Source: a virus
Direction: 5' to 3' (one strand)
Virus record (IMG/VR): IMGVR_UViG_3300045303_000229
Coordinates: 1 to 59,229 of that record
Length of the DNA: 59,229 bases
Part shown: positions 23,564 through 30,699 of the stretch, one piece after another
How the letters are laid out: the number at the start of each line of letters is the position of its first letter
How positions within the stretch are numbered: position 1 is the first letter of the stretch
Made by a program: the position numbers and the translations under genes
The notes under the pieces: generated by a model
What the model was told of the DNA's origin: nothing
Database searches by the model: none
The model's input: only the letters and a program-made list of their open reading frames with translations

Positions 23564-24079
23564 TCAAGCATCTCGGTACCCCGGCAGGGCGGTGAGCGCG
23601 GCGGTCAGGTTGCGGCGCGGTATCGAGCGGCGTGGTGGCGGGTAGGTCGACCACATGGCCACGGTGCCGCGCTGCAATAGGTTCCCCTCAATCTCCTGGT
23701 GGATCTCGTCGAGTCTACGACTTGATGCCTCGAACTGCGCCCTGGTGATGGACCAGGCCTCGTCCGCCACCGGTCGGTCAACGCCAGCTAATATCCGGTA
23801 ACCCTCGTAGAGTTGACTCCGTGTGATGTGGAAATTCAAGGATTTATTAGTCTTCACCCACGGGGCCCATTGCCCGATCGCGCGATCATGCGCGACAAGC
23901 GCCACAGCTAACCCACTGGGACAGTTCCATAACCTCGACCACGACGTTCTCCGTCTCGAGGTCATCCGCACCCACTTCGCCTCGACCTCTGGCATCTCGA
24001 GATTGGCCTCACATTCCCGCCCGCACGCGCGAAAATCAGCGGCCATGCGCAACTGGTCCCAGGTCGCTGACTGGCTCAC
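23564..24079 (-). CDS. hypothetical Trp-rich protein
   Basis: 171 residues from a GTG overlapping the lipoprotein stop (GTGA). Helical, with repeated Trp (SATWDQLR, AKWVRM, SWSRLWNC, WAPWVKTNKSLNFHI) and a basic C-terminus. Its coupling to two predicted envelope proteins upstream suggests a shared role at the cell surface, but it has no signal peptide. Confidence 0.55.
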   Translation of the reverse strand: MSQSATWDQLRMAADFRACGRECEANLEMPEVEAKWVRMTSRRRTSWSRLWNCPSGLAVALVAHDRAIGQWAPWVKTNKSLNFHITRSQLYEGYRILAGVDRPVADEAWSITRAQFEASSRRLDEIHQEIEGNLLQRGTVAMWSTYPPPRRSIPRRNLTAALTALPGYRDA

Positions 24080-24705
24080 GGGATCAGCATGCAGGTGTAC
24101 CCGCCTGCGTCGTGGCGCTCGCACCAGTACGCCGAGCACCAGGTGCTGTTTGCGAGGTCGATCACGCACAATCCACGAACGAACCTCGGGGTTCCATCCG
24201 CCAGATCCCAATCGACCGTGCACATGTATGTGCCATCTGGCTGGGTCCCGCAGTCCACGGACGACGCCGCCGGCCGTTGCCCTAGCACGAGACCGGCCCG
24301 TCGAGCCGCGTTGCTCGCCGCGTTGAGCGTGGCCTGACTACGCGTCCCATCACCTGGGTGACAGAGCGCATCGGGGTCCGCCAGCGGCTCGCCGCCCGGC
24401 GCGATCGGGTCGGAGATGCATGGGTCGTCTCCACCGCCAGCGACGGCCTCGCCCGGCTGGACTGGGATCAGGATCGAGCAGGTGCACCCCGTTCGTGGGT
24501 TGCAGCAGCAGACCCCGCCGTTGACGATCGCGCAGCACAGGCCGTCTTCGCAGGCAACTAGGTTGGGATCAACTCCTCCGAGGAAATCATCAAGCATCGA
24601 CGCGGCGATCGCAAAGTCCTCCCTCTTGTTCGGGTCATTCTCTCCCTGGGTTGATGGCTGCACACACGAACACACCATCACGAGCAATGTTGCGAATTTT
24701 CTCAT
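24076..24705 (-). CDS. very Cys-rich secreted lipoprotein
   Basis: 209 residues from the ATG at 24705 (ATGA with the upstream gene). Signal peptide MRKFATLLVMVCSCVQPS with a lipobox-like end. The mature part has some eighteen cysteines, including CEDGLCCAIVNGGVCCCNP and TGCTCSI, then a second domain with disulfide-spaced Cys (SVDCGTQPDGTYMCTVDW...STWCSAYWC). Such composition is rare in phages and suggests a periplasmic or outer-membrane-anchored protein. Superinfection exclusion or host surface change is a guess. Confidence 0.6.
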   Translation of the reverse strand: MRKFATLLVMVCSCVQPSTQGENDPNKREDFAIAASMLDDFLGGVDPNLVACEDGLCCAIVNGGVCCCNPRTGCTCSILIPVQPGEAVAGGGDDPCISDPIAPGGEPLADPDALCHPGDGTRSQATLNAASNAARRAGLVLGQRPAASSVDCGTQPDGTYMCTVDWDLADGTPRFVRGLCVIDLANSTWCSAYWCERHDAGGYTCMLIP

Positions 24706-24980
24706 CGTTGACACCATACGCTTGTCCCATTCTGGTGCAAGACCGCACCGCCAGTACAGTGTAGCAATCCGGATACAGGTTCTGGTCCGACCAGATTGCG
24801 CCTGAGCTTCGCATCCTCGAGGTCATCCTGCGGTCGACCGAGAACCGGGGCGATCAGGTACGAGCCGTCTGGTCTAGCCCTGGTCATGTACCAGCCCGTG
24901 GGTGCGCGCAGATGCTGGCAGTGCACCACGCAGCACCACACCACGAGCATGACGACGAGTAGACGCGGAGTCACTTCCAT
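24702..24980 (-). CDS. secreted or membrane-anchored Cys-containing protein
   Basis: 92 residues. Hydrophobic N-terminal segment LLVVMLVVWCCVVHC, either a signal peptide with lipobox-type cysteines or a membrane anchor, then an extracytoplasmic-type domain with GWYMTRARPDGSYLIAP. It overlaps the lipoprotein start (ATGA) and the previous gene by 10 bp. Confidence 0.55.
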   Translation of the reverse strand: MEVTPRLLVVMLVVWCCVVHCQHLRAPTGWYMTRARPDGSYLIAPVLGRPQDDLEDAKLRRNLVGPEPVSGLLHCTGGAVLHQNGTSVWCQR

Positions 24981-25285
24981 ACCTCACGCCAAGCCTGCTC
25001 GCTCTGCAGCCTAGCGTTGATCACGTCGATGACCCGAGCTAGAGCACTGTTGATCCGGGATGGAGATTCGGGCGCTCTCTCCGAGACCTCCGGAAGCAAC
25101 CGAGCCCGAGCCGCGATCTGAACGCGCTCCCTACGATTCGCCGCGTGGCGTTGACGCTTGATGCGCTTGGCACGATCAGGGTTCTTTGGCTGGCTCGCAG
25201 CGGAATCTTGACCGAAGCGCCAGCACCACTCCTCGTGAGCGCCTGCTCCTTGGCAGCATTTCCTCGTCTCGACATCTACCGGCAT
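24971..25285 (-). CDS. hypothetical basic protein with Cys residues
   Basis: 104 residues from the ATG overlapping the upstream stop (TGATG). KCCQGAGAHEEWCW at the start could bind metal, followed by a strongly basic stretch (RAKRIKRQRHAANRRERVQI) suited to nucleic-acid binding and a helical tail. Confidence 0.55.
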   Translation of the reverse strand: MPVDVETRKCCQGAGAHEEWCWRFGQDSAASQPKNPDRAKRIKRQRHAANRRERVQIAARARLLPEVSERAPESPSRINSALARVIDVINARLQSEQAWREVWK

Positions 25286-25461
25286 CACCGCTTCCTCCCC
25301 AACTCGAGCGCGACGTCGAAGTAGGCGTCGCTCTCGGCGGTCCTGCGAGACATCCCACCATCGAGCTCGCGAATCGCAACGCGCTCCTCCCAGAACTCGA
25401 GCACCTCCTCGTACGGGCGACCGACGTTCCGGGCGATCGCGCGCAGCTTGCCCTCGTTCAT
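25285..25461 (-). CDS. hypothetical small protein
   Basis: 58 residues (MNEGKLRAIARNVGRPYEEVLEFWEERVAIREL in outline), two helices separated by a GRPYEE turn that resembles a helix-turn-helix. ATG at 25461 overlaps the previous stop (ATGA); a start two codons earlier is possible. Confidence 0.55.
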   Translation of the reverse strand: MNEGKLRAIARNVGRPYEEVLEFWEERVAIRELDGGMSRRTAESDAYFDVALELGRKR

Positions 25462-25685
25462 CTCCATCCTTCGCGTAGCAGCCCTTCCGCCGCCGCATAA
25501 CAAAGCTGGCGCTCCTCGTCGTCGACGCACCATCCTCTGGGCTCCGGTTGCACGAGCGCGCGCGTCGCGAGCAATCTAGCGGCTATCGTGAAACCAGGGA
25601 CCGACCACACGCCGAACTCCCACGTCGGTTGGCACGCCAGGATCGACAGCAGCTCCATCGCTTGTGCAGCGATCGTCTCGTTCAT
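25458..25685 (-). CDS. hypothetical small protein
   Basis: 75 residues with a helical start (ETIAAQAMELLSILACQPT), a central WSVPGFTIAARLLATRALV and an acidic segment. ATGA overlaps at both ends. Unrecognised. Confidence 0.55.
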   Translation of the reverse strand: MNETIAAQAMELLSILACQPTWEFGVWSVPGFTIAARLLATRALVQPEPRGWCVDDEERQLCYAAAEGLLREGWR

Positions 25686-25822
25686 GGCCAGCTCTCATCG
25701 TCGCAGTCGCATCCGCAACCATCATCGTCTCGGTCCTCTTCTCGGCGAAGCGCGCCATGCCAGACCGCGATAGCAACCATGATCGCGAACGCCCAGCAGA
25801 GGAAGAACTCACTGAGCGTCAT
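25682..25822 (-). CDS. 46-residue membrane protein with acidic Cys tail
   Basis: N-terminal membrane helix (SEFFLCWAFAIMVAIAVWHGAL), then RREEDRDDDGCGCDCDDESW, a cluster of Asp and Cys. It fits exactly between neighbours with ATGA overlaps. Possibly a metal-binding membrane peptide. Confidence 0.5.
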   Translation of the reverse strand: MTLSEFFLCWAFAIMVAIAVWHGALRREEDRDDDGCGCDCDDESWP

Positions 25823-25992
25823 GTCGTCACCAACGCCAACTGAAACCAGGCGCTCATGCTCAGGTTCCCGTGCTCTGCCAGGGCCTGGACCTTCCGGTAC
25901 TCACCCTCGGTGAGCCAGACCGTGACTCCTCGGGAGCGCTTGGTCTCCGGGTCACTCAGCGGGCGACCGATCCGTGGCTTGCGCTTGACCAT
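25819..25992 (-). CDS. ribbon-helix-helix (CopG-like) protein
   Basis: 57 residues. Basic start MVKRKPRIGRPLSDPE, strand RSRGVTVWLTEGEYRKVQ, then helices ALAEHGNLSMSAWFQLAL, the beta-alpha-alpha pattern of RHH DNA-binding proteins. Second gene of a unit whose first gene has a clear promoter; a likely small transcriptional regulator. Confidence 0.65.
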   Translation of the reverse strand: MVKRKPRIGRPLSDPETKRSRGVTVWLTEGEYRKVQALAEHGNLSMSAWFQLALVTT

Positions 25993-25993
25993 C

Positions 25994-26275
25994 TTAGAAA
26001 TCCCGGTTCATCGCGTCGTCCATCGACAGTTTACCCGCCGACACCGCTCGCGCGATCTCATCCTCACCGAGCACCGAAGCAACAGCGCCCGCCGCTGCCG
26101 CCGTACGCTGCGCATCGGTGACGTCGACGCGGCGCGCTGCCAGAGCCCGCGAGCATCCAGCCACGTGCTTGATCCTGGCAGCCTCGACCGTCTTACCTCG
26201 GCCAGTCTGGATGCACTCGAGGCACCGGAACTTGAATCCGTAGAGCGCGTCCGTGGTGACCGAGTAGTTGTCCAT
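25994..26275 (-). CDS. hypothetical Cys-containing protein
   Basis: 93 residues. FKFRCLECIQTGRGKTVEAARIKHVAGC looks like a zinc finger with CxxC...HxxxxC, followed by an Ala-rich helical tail. First gene after a leaderless-type promoter whose -10 is six bases before the ATG, with no ribosome site possible. Confidence 0.65.
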   Translation of the reverse strand: MDNYSVTTDALYGFKFRCLECIQTGRGKTVEAARIKHVAGCSRALAARRVDVTDAQRTAAAAGAVASVLGEDEIARAVSAGKLSMDDAMNRDF

Positions 26276-26281
26276 GTCGTT

Positions 26282-26310
26282 ACCCTAATCTCAAACCTAC
26301 CTGATGTCAA
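26282..26310 (-). promoter_or_regulatory. leaderless-type promoter TTGACA-17-TAGGGT
   Basis: Minus-strand TTGACA (26310-26305), 17 bp, TAGGGT (26287-26282), then AACGAC and the ATG at 26275. Transcription should begin at or next to the ATG. It lies in a 118-bp spacer outside any gene; the rest of the spacer (26311-26393) shows nothing else clear. Confidence 0.7.
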
Positions 26311-26393
26311 CACCTCGATGCGCGAAAGTCAGTTCACGCCGTCCGCCAGCGGCTCACGCCCTGGGGGTAGGCATCGGCAAGCGTGGCCGGTGG

Positions 26394-26663
26394 CTAGGCA
26401 GGTAGCCTCGGGTGCGACCTGGCGTGCTGCTGTAGCTCGCGCCAAGCACGGTTTGCCGCGTCCACGGCAAGGTGGAAGGCAACGTCTAGCTCCTCATTGC
26501 ACTTGGCGACACGGTCGCGAGCATCTCTTGAGTTAGGGTCTCCGCGTCTCCCGGGCAGCACTTCGTGCTTCGAACTGCGCTCGGCGGACGCCGTTTCGAC
26601 TGCTGCAATAGCCGCACGGTACGCAGCCACCAAGCGCAGTGTAGTTTTCTCGTCTTCGGTCAT
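26394..26663 (-). CDS. hypothetical helical protein
   Basis: 89 residues, charged and helical (EDEKTTLRLVAAYRAAIAAVETAS), with a polar basic middle and an Ala/Trp helix. Ends before the promoter-bearing spacer, so it is likely the last gene of its unit. Confidence 0.55.
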   Translation of the reverse strand: MTEDEKTTLRLVAAYRAAIAAVETASAERSSKHEVLPGRRGDPNSRDARDRVAKCNEELDVAFHLAVDAANRAWRELQQHARSHPRLPA

Positions 26664-26666
26664 GGC

Positions 26667-26948
26667 CTACTCCGCGTCGTGCTTGCAGGTCCAGCAGTCG
26701 GTTGGCTTGGTGTAGCCCTCGACGCTCCCACAACTGCAGCCGGTGCGCTTGTTCTCGTACCGTCGAGCTGACGACCGGTTTGACGCCGCCGAGCTCGCCT
26801 GACCTGGAGCAGACTTGGGAGCGCACCACGTGTGGGTCGCGCATCCCGATCCCCAGAATTCGATCTGCGATCCGACGCTCAGGTTATGCCCGCAGCCAGC
26901 GCACCGACCGGGGTACTTCGCGACCATCCTGCGGGGAGCGGCAGACAT
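26667..26948 (-). CDS. zinc-finger protein with two Cys clusters
   Basis: 93 residues. AKYPGRCAGCGHNLSVGSQIEFWG matches the small zinc domain seen in many phage and bacterial proteins, where a substrate-facing strand follows CxxC. A Ser/Arg linker leads to GCSCGS...DCWTCKHD, a second Cys set. Likely a nucleic-acid or protein adaptor. Confidence 0.65.
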   Translation of the reverse strand: MSAAPRRMVAKYPGRCAGCGHNLSVGSQIEFWGSGCATHTWCAPKSAPGQASSAASNRSSARRYENKRTGCSCGSVEGYTKPTDCWTCKHDAE

Positions 26949-27130
26949 CAGACCAGCTCCACGGTCGCGAGGCCGTTGGCGTCCACCGTGACGTAGCAGG
27001 CTGCGGTGCCGCGGACACCGCCGTCGAGCTCGTAGTCCTTGCCGCAGACCCGGATGAGCCAGCCGGACATCGTCCCATGGTACTTGCCGGCGGGGAGTTC
27101 GTGGGCGCTGACGATCTTGAAGTTGTTCAT
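26948..27130 (-). CDS. hypothetical small beta protein
   Basis: 60 residues from the ATG at 27130 (MNNFKIVSAHELPAGKYHG). Strands alternate through GWLIRVCGKDYELDGG and ACYVTVDANGLATVEL. It is the first gene left of the tRNA and inverted repeat, so it may have its own promoter there, but I could not place one. Confidence 0.6.
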   Translation of the reverse strand: MNNFKIVSAHELPAGKYHGTMSGWLIRVCGKDYELDGGVRGTAACYVTVDANGLATVELV

Positions 27131-27204
27131 GGTCCTATGTACTGCTTCCCGCGTGCCAGGTCGTAGACACGCCAACCTGTTACGTGGCTGGTTCCGGATT
27201 GCCT

Positions 27205-27261
27205 GGTCCGGAGTGTGGTGCTGTCGGCACACCCTGGATATGGGGCGCCACACTCCGGACC
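27205..27261. repeat. 14-bp inverted repeat GGTCCGGAGTGTGG
   Basis: GGTCCGGAGTGTGG (27205-27218) and its exact complement (27248-27261) flank a 29-bp centre. The core GTCCGGAGTGTGG also occurs at 28909 and 35269. It abuts the tRNA-like gene, in a spacer (27131-27264) without genes. It could be a regulator site or form a long RNA stem next to the tRNA 3' end. Confidence 0.65.
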
Positions 27262-27264
27262 GGA

Positions 27265-27369
27265 TGGTGCCTCGGGCTGGGATCGAACCAGCGTCTCGCT
27301 CGACGTCGAGATGAAGCAGCGACGTCATGAACCAAGTGAGCGCGTCCTTCCGGGCTGGACGACCGAGGC
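27265..27369 (-). tRNA. tRNA-like gene with 36-nt anticodon loop
   Basis: 105 nt with encoded CCA. Acceptor GCCTCGG/CCGAGGC, D stem GTCC/GGAC with loop AGCCCGGAA, T stem GCTGG/CCAGC with loop TTCGATC, and a 4-nt variable region are all regular. The anticodon stem CGCTC/GAGCG is perfect but encloses 36 nt (27302-27337) instead of 7. Inside, GACGTCG and CGACGTC pair to make a further 7-bp stem with an 11-nt loop. No single excision leaves a loop with U at position 33, so a simple intron does not restore a standard anticodon. Decayed tRNA, unusual intron or tRNA mimic are the options. Confidence 0.7.
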
Positions 27370-27397
27370 AGAGGCGGCGGCATAGCGCCGCCAGACT

Positions 27398-27670
27398 TCA
27401 CAGCGAGCGTCCATCCCCCGGCACATAGCCGGCCGTCGTCTCCGGCATCGAGAACCGCATCATCACGCCCGGCTCCGGCTGAAACTCGACCCGCCATCCT
27501 GCGAGGATGTACCTGTCAGCGACCGCAGCCATGCTCTGGACTTGCCAACCGGCCCGCGTGCTCTTCATCTCGAGTATCCCAGCCCGAAGGTTCCGATCGA
27601 TGTGCTCCTCGATGTCCTTCTGTTCGCTCTTGGTCACGACCGTGTCTTGGTACTGTTTCGGTGTAAACAT
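27398..27670 (-). CDS. hypothetical protein
   Basis: 90 residues from MFTPKQYQDTVVTKSEQ, with AAGGG about eight bases before the ATG. A helical half (QKDIEEHIDRNLRAG) is followed by strands around AAVADRYILAGWRVEFQPEPG, a pattern loosely like the paralogous pair near 21.6-22.2 kb. Unknown role. Confidence 0.6.
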   Translation of the reverse strand: MFTPKQYQDTVVTKSEQKDIEEHIDRNLRAGILEMKSTRAGWQVQSMAAVADRYILAGWRVEFQPEPGVMMRFSMPETTAGYVPGDGRSL

Positions 27671-27745
27671 TTGAATTCCCTTGATTACCGGAAGTTGATC
27701 CCGCCGGAGCCCGAGGACCGGATCGGCGGACAAAGAAGCCAGCGC

Positions 27746-27982
27746 TCAGGCTGGAAGGCGCCCCAGGAGAACCCAGAGCGCAGAGAGGACGACGGCAGCC
27801 CAGATCCCAACGCTGCCCCAGGACGCTCCTCTTGCCCTCCAGCGCATCGGGAGCGCCACATGGCGGTGCTTGGGCGGGGTGGGCGCCTGACGCGCCACAG
27901 GGCGAGATAGGTGCCGAATCGCAGGCCTGTCGGTGAGCGTGAGGCGATGCCGTCGAACGCCGACGGATGGCAGGATGATCAT
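27746..27982 (-). CDS. basic protein with C-terminal membrane helix
   Basis: 78 residues: a basic His/Arg/Pro-rich N-terminal half, then WGSVGIWAAVVLSALWVLLG near the end, a tail-anchor-like helix. The ATG overlaps the previous stop (ATGA). A 75-bp spacer without features follows. Confidence 0.5.
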   Translation of the reverse strand: MIILPSVGVRRHRLTLTDRPAIRHLSRPVARQAPTPPKHRHVALPMRWRARGASWGSVGIWAAVVLSALWVLLGRLPA

Positions 27983-28158
27983 GACTCGACTCCCTCTGCG
28001 TCAACGAGCAACCTGCCCCACCGTGTCTCGTCGAGCACCATGAACCCGTCGGCCGTCTTCACGGCGGACTGGCCTAGGTTCCTGATCAGCCACCTGAATC
28101 CTGAAGAAGTTGCACAGGTGACATGTGTAACGCGCTGAGTCCTGATGCGGGATGCCAT
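27979..28158 (-). CDS. hypothetical small protein
   Basis: 59 residues (MASRIRTQRVTHVTCATSSG..., TADGFMVLDETRWGRLLVDAEG). Mixed strand and helix. Starts two bases after the preceding stop. Confidence 0.55.
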   Translation of the reverse strand: MASRIRTQRVTHVTCATSSGFRWLIRNLGQSAVKTADGFMVLDETRWGRLLVDAEGVES

Positions 28159-28160
28159 GA

Positions 28161-28487
28161 CTACACCTCCACCGAGCGGGCGATCGCGCCGTCGGGGCGC
28201 GTGGTGTCGGTGGCGCGGATACTCTCGAGCGCGTACTCGGTGAATCGAGACTCGGGGATCTCGCAGCGCACCGCGTTGAAGTAGGTCCACTCCTCGACAA
28301 CCGACCCGATGCGCTCCATCGCCCACTCCTCGCCCTCGAGAGCTGCGGTGCATAGGTGGACGAAAGCGAAACTACTGTTGCAGCCGGGGTACCACGACTC
28401 GTCTCTGCCGACGTCGGCGTTGTTGGTCGTGACGTGCTCCATGGCGAAGCTGCGGAGCGACTCGATGGCGGCGTTCGTGTTGGTCAT
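28161..28487 (-). CDS. hypothetical acidic protein
   Basis: 108 residues, acidic, with WYPGCNSSFAFVHLCTAALEGEEWAMERIGSVVEEWTYF in outline, and helices rich in aromatic residues. First gene after a leaderless-type promoter. No ribosome site. Family not recognised. Confidence 0.65.
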   Translation of the reverse strand: MTNTNAAIESLRSFAMEHVTTNNADVGRDESWYPGCNSSFAFVHLCTAALEGEEWAMERIGSVVEEWTYFNAVRCEIPESRFTEYALESIRATDTTRPDGAIARSVEV

Positions 28488-28493
28488 GCGATA

Positions 28494-28522
28494 ACTCTAC
28501 TCACGAAAGTCGGAGTTGTCAA
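28494..28522 (-). promoter_or_regulatory. leaderless-type promoter TTGACA-17-TAGAGT
   Basis: TTGACA (28522-28517), 17 bp, TAGAGT (28499-28494), then TATCGC and the ATG at 28487. The -10 overlaps the stop codon of the upstream RHH gene, and the spacer encodes that protein's last residues. Confidence 0.7.
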
Positions 28523-28718
28523 CAGGATAATTTAGTGAGCGCATCCTATCCCTCACCGAGGTGCGGATGAATCCCGAGCGCGTCTCACCGGCGCGTGCAG
28601 CTGCACGATCCAGGGCGATCAGTTCGCTCGGGCTCAGGTTCGTCGCTGCGCACAGCGTGCGCGGCTCGCGACCATTCTTTAGCCTGCCTGCTACCGGCAG
28701 GCGAGGTCGCCCGGCCAT
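28497..28718 (-). CDS. ribbon-helix-helix-like regulator
   Basis: 73 residues. A basic start (AGRPRLPVAGRLKNGREP) is followed by LSPSELIALDRAAARAGETRSGFIRTSVRDRM, which resembles the helix-turn-helix half of RHH proteins. It ends VDNSDFRE, almost identical to the end of the unrelated gene at 34318-34671, because both ends overlap related promoters. Likely DNA-binding. Confidence 0.6.
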   Translation of the reverse strand: MAGRPRLPVAGRLKNGREPRTLCAATNLSPSELIALDRAAARAGETRSGFIRTSVRDRMRSLNYPVDNSDFRE

Positions 28719-28865
28719 CTACCGGATCTCGGATGGCAGCAAGATCGCGCCGCTACTCAGCACGAGCATCCATTCGCGGTACTTGCGGACTCCGACGATT
28801 TCTAGGTCGTCACCGCGGTACATCACCTTGCTGCCAACCATCTGGGTAATTTCTCGTTTGGTCAT
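28719..28865 (-). CDS. 48-residue hypothetical protein
   Basis: MTKREITQMVGSKVMYRG, then strands DLEIVGVRKYREWMLVLSSGAILLP: a small barrel. The ATG overlaps the upstream stop and is preceded by CAGGGT at six bases, like the leaderless promoters but without a -35. The stop is adjacent to the next start. Confidence 0.55.
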   Translation of the reverse strand: MTKREITQMVGSKVMYRGDDLEIVGVRKYREWMLVLSSGAILLPSEIR

Positions 28866-29236
28866 GCTCTTACCCTGATCCTACTCGTGCGAATCCGGAG
28901 TGTCCGTCCGGAGTGTGGCGGTCGGTATCCGGGGAGTGTATCCAGGTACCTGCGCATCGTCCGGCGCGTGCGTAGCCCATCAGGATCCGGTGGCCTGGCG
29001 GGCTCGCAGGGCTCGATCAGGCGATGGCGCTCGTCCACGAGCCAGCGAACCATGATCGGCTGCATGCTCACCGCGAGCTCATTCGGAGCGCGCCTGGCGA
29101 TTAGCCTCATGGCTGCCAGCCGCACCGGCGTGACGCGAAAGGTCGGATCCTCTCCGCACCCCGGGCAGGGAGACCTGGACCCGAGTCGACCGGTCCATGC
29201 GCAGGCGCAGACCACCGGCTGTAGCTTGGCCTTCAC
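28862..29236 (-). CDS. hypothetical protein with zinc knuckle
   Basis: 124 residues. VCACAWTGRLGSRSPCPGCG gives a CxC...CPxC zinc site at the N-terminus. The middle is helical (AAMRLIARRAPNELAVSMQPIMVRWL) and the tail is basic. Its last codons contain two tandem TCCGGAGTGT copies. Unknown family. Confidence 0.6.
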   Translation of the reverse strand: MKAKLQPVVCACAWTGRLGSRSPCPGCGEDPTFRVTPVRLAAMRLIARRAPNELAVSMQPIMVRWLVDERHRLIEPCEPARPPDPDGLRTRRTMRRYLDTLPGYRPPHSGRTLRIRTSRIRVRA

Positions 29237-29538
29237 TCGTCACCCGGATCGAAGATCTGCGCACGATCGAAGCTGACGATCTCCTTCTGCACGCTCGGCG
29301 GCAGCCGGTAGCGCAAGATCTTGTCCTCGTACTCGAGGAACGCGGTCGACCTAAGGAAGTAGGCAGCGACGACTCCGGGCAGACGCAGTGCTCCATGCGA
29401 GAGCGCGCAGTGCTTGCTGTTCGCCTTCTTCGCGTTGACAACATCGCTTGACGTGACGGCGACGAACGCGCGCGCCTTGGCGTCGACGATCGGAATTCCA
29501 AGGTCTTCGGCGCGATGGTACACGTACGGTTTGCTCAC
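29233..29538 (-). CDS. hypothetical alpha/beta protein
   Basis: 101 residues from a GTG overlapping the previous stop (GTGA). The segment IPIVDAKARAFVAVTSSDVVNAKKANSKHCALSHGAL and the later YFLRSTAFLEYEDKILRYRLPPS suggest a compact fold, perhaps of a conserved phage family I cannot name. Confidence 0.6.
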   Translation of the reverse strand: MSKPYVYHRAEDLGIPIVDAKARAFVAVTSSDVVNAKKANSKHCALSHGALRLPGVVAAYFLRSTAFLEYEDKILRYRLPPSVQKEIVSFDRAQIFDPGDE

Positions 29539-29711
29539 GGTATCTCCTTCAGTTTGTGTAGCGCCCACTCGAGCGCCTTGCGTTCGGCCCACAGGAACGA
29601 GATCCTCTCGGCGGGCCACTGTTTGGCCGGGAGGATCCTGGCACCTTCGGTAACCTCGACGCGCCATGCCAGCATGGCTTCGAGTCGTCGGACCCGCTTC
29701 GCATCGCTCAC
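29535..29711 (-). CDS. hypothetical small helical protein
   Basis: 58 residues: SDAKRVRRLEAMLAWRVEV, then WPAERISFLWAERKALEWALHKL. Charged helices with several Trp. GTG start overlapping the upstream stop. Confidence 0.5.
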   Translation of the reverse strand: MSDAKRVRRLEAMLAWRVEVTEGARILPAKQWPAERISFLWAERKALEWALHKLKEIP

Positions 29712-30037
29712 AATCCGAGCTCCTTTCGTGACTCGAGACATGCCATGCCGCCAGGGCGGAACCTGGCGCATACCCCCGGCCTGCTCGCGTAGATCTCGCA
29801 GGAGACCTTGACCCCTGGATCCCCACGAAGAAACCCACAGATCTTGCCGAACTCCTCGGTGAACACGCCCGGAGTCGACATCCTAGCGTCGTCTAAGATC
29901 GTGATCACCTTTAGATGCCTACGATGCCATGGCTTGATGCGCTCGATCTCTCCCGGAGAGACGTCGGCGAATCCGAGATCGTCGTCCATGCCACCGATGC
30001 AGCAGGCGCCGCACGTCTTGCAGTCGAGCGCCGGCAT
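29708..30037 (-). CDS. YkgJ-family Cys-cluster protein
   Basis: 109 residues. The N-terminal CKTCGACC (Cys6, 9, 12, 13), then KVSCEIYASRPGVCARF, match the YkgJ (zinc/iron-chelating) family, in which the cysteines bind a metal cluster. The remainder is the family's linker with helices. Proteins of this family may demethylate or modify other proteins, but the phage role is unknown. Confidence 0.75.
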   Translation of the reverse strand: MPALDCKTCGACCIGGMDDDLGFADVSPGEIERIKPWHRRHLKVITILDDARMSTPGVFTEEFGKICGFLRGDPGVKVSCEIYASRPGVCARFRPGGMACLESRKELGL

Positions 30038-30204
30038 CAGTCATCCTCCGATTCTTGGCCCCACAGCCCGACGTTAAGGCACGCCTCCAACTGATCCACG
30101 TAGAGCCGCGCGCTGAATCCAGCAGCCAGACTCAGCGAGGACATGAACGCCATGACGCGCCACCTTGGCCAGGGCTCGCGGTGCTGGGATTCGATGGCGA
30201 TCAT
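30037..30204 (-). CDS. 55-residue hypothetical protein
   Basis: MIAIESQHREPWPRWRVMAFM..., then a hydrophobic stretch SSLSLAAGFSARLYV and an acidic end. Possibly membrane-associated. ATGA upstream and TGATG downstream overlaps support it. Confidence 0.5.
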   Translation of the reverse strand: MIAIESQHREPWPRWRVMAFMSSLSLAAGFSARLYVDQLEACLNVGLWGQESEDD

Positions 30205-30458
30205 GGATCGCCTCGGAGTCGTTCGACCACCGCTTGAGCGAAGTCCGCCAGCGAGTCTTCCGCTTGCCGCTCGGTCTCGCGCACGTTGCGCACGGCGAGC
30301 TCGCGCTGGATCGCGCTGATCCGCAACTCGAGTGCCCGGAGCGCGAATGGATCATCTTCCGCGTGGTGCCTAGCCTTGACCGCCCACAGATGGTGTAGCA
30401 ACGCCTTGACGGTCAACGTGAACAGGTCGATCTCGTCCCATCTATCACGCGGATCCAT
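30201..30458 (-). CDS. hypothetical helical protein
   Basis: 85 residues from MDPRDRWDEIDLFTLTVKAL. Two long charged helices (LRALELRISAIQRELAVRNVRETERQAED), a probable coiled coil. Overlaps the preceding gene by 14 bp. Confidence 0.55.
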   Translation of the reverse strand: MDPRDRWDEIDLFTLTVKALLHHLWAVKARHHAEDDPFALRALELRISAIQRELAVRNVRETERQAEDSLADFAQAVVERLRGDP

Positions 30459-30699
30459 CTGGCACCTCCTGCAGGATCTCGCCGAGTCTCGCATGCAGCC
30501 AACGGGCCTCGTCGGTGGTCAGGTTGATGTAGCTGTGCGGGGTGATCCTGTTCGCGTCCAGACGGTCGACGCGCTCGGGCAGGACGGTCTCGTCGTGGAT
30601 CGCGATGCTGTCGTCGAACTGATACCTGGAGATCCGAAGTCGGCGACCGGGCCATGCGACCTGGTCGTCGTCTGGGCGGACGGCGGCATAGCGGGTCAC
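30445..30699 (-). CDS. hypothetical beta-rich protein, GTG start
   Basis: 84 residues (VTRYAAVRPDDDQVAWPG..., RLRISRYQFDDSIAIHDE), ending in TTDEARWLHARLGEILQ. GTGA overlap with the previous gene. Family unknown. Confidence 0.55.
   Translation of the reverse strand: MTRYAAVRPDDDQVAWPGRRLRISRYQFDDSIAIHDETVLPERVDRLDANRITPHSYINLTTDEARWLHARLGEILQEVPDGSA

Noticed and set aside
24706-24740. TTGCAC-16-TATGGT promoter before the Cys-rich lipoprotein
   Set aside because: The lipoprotein start already overlaps the upstream gene (ATGA), and the match is weak; chance is likely.
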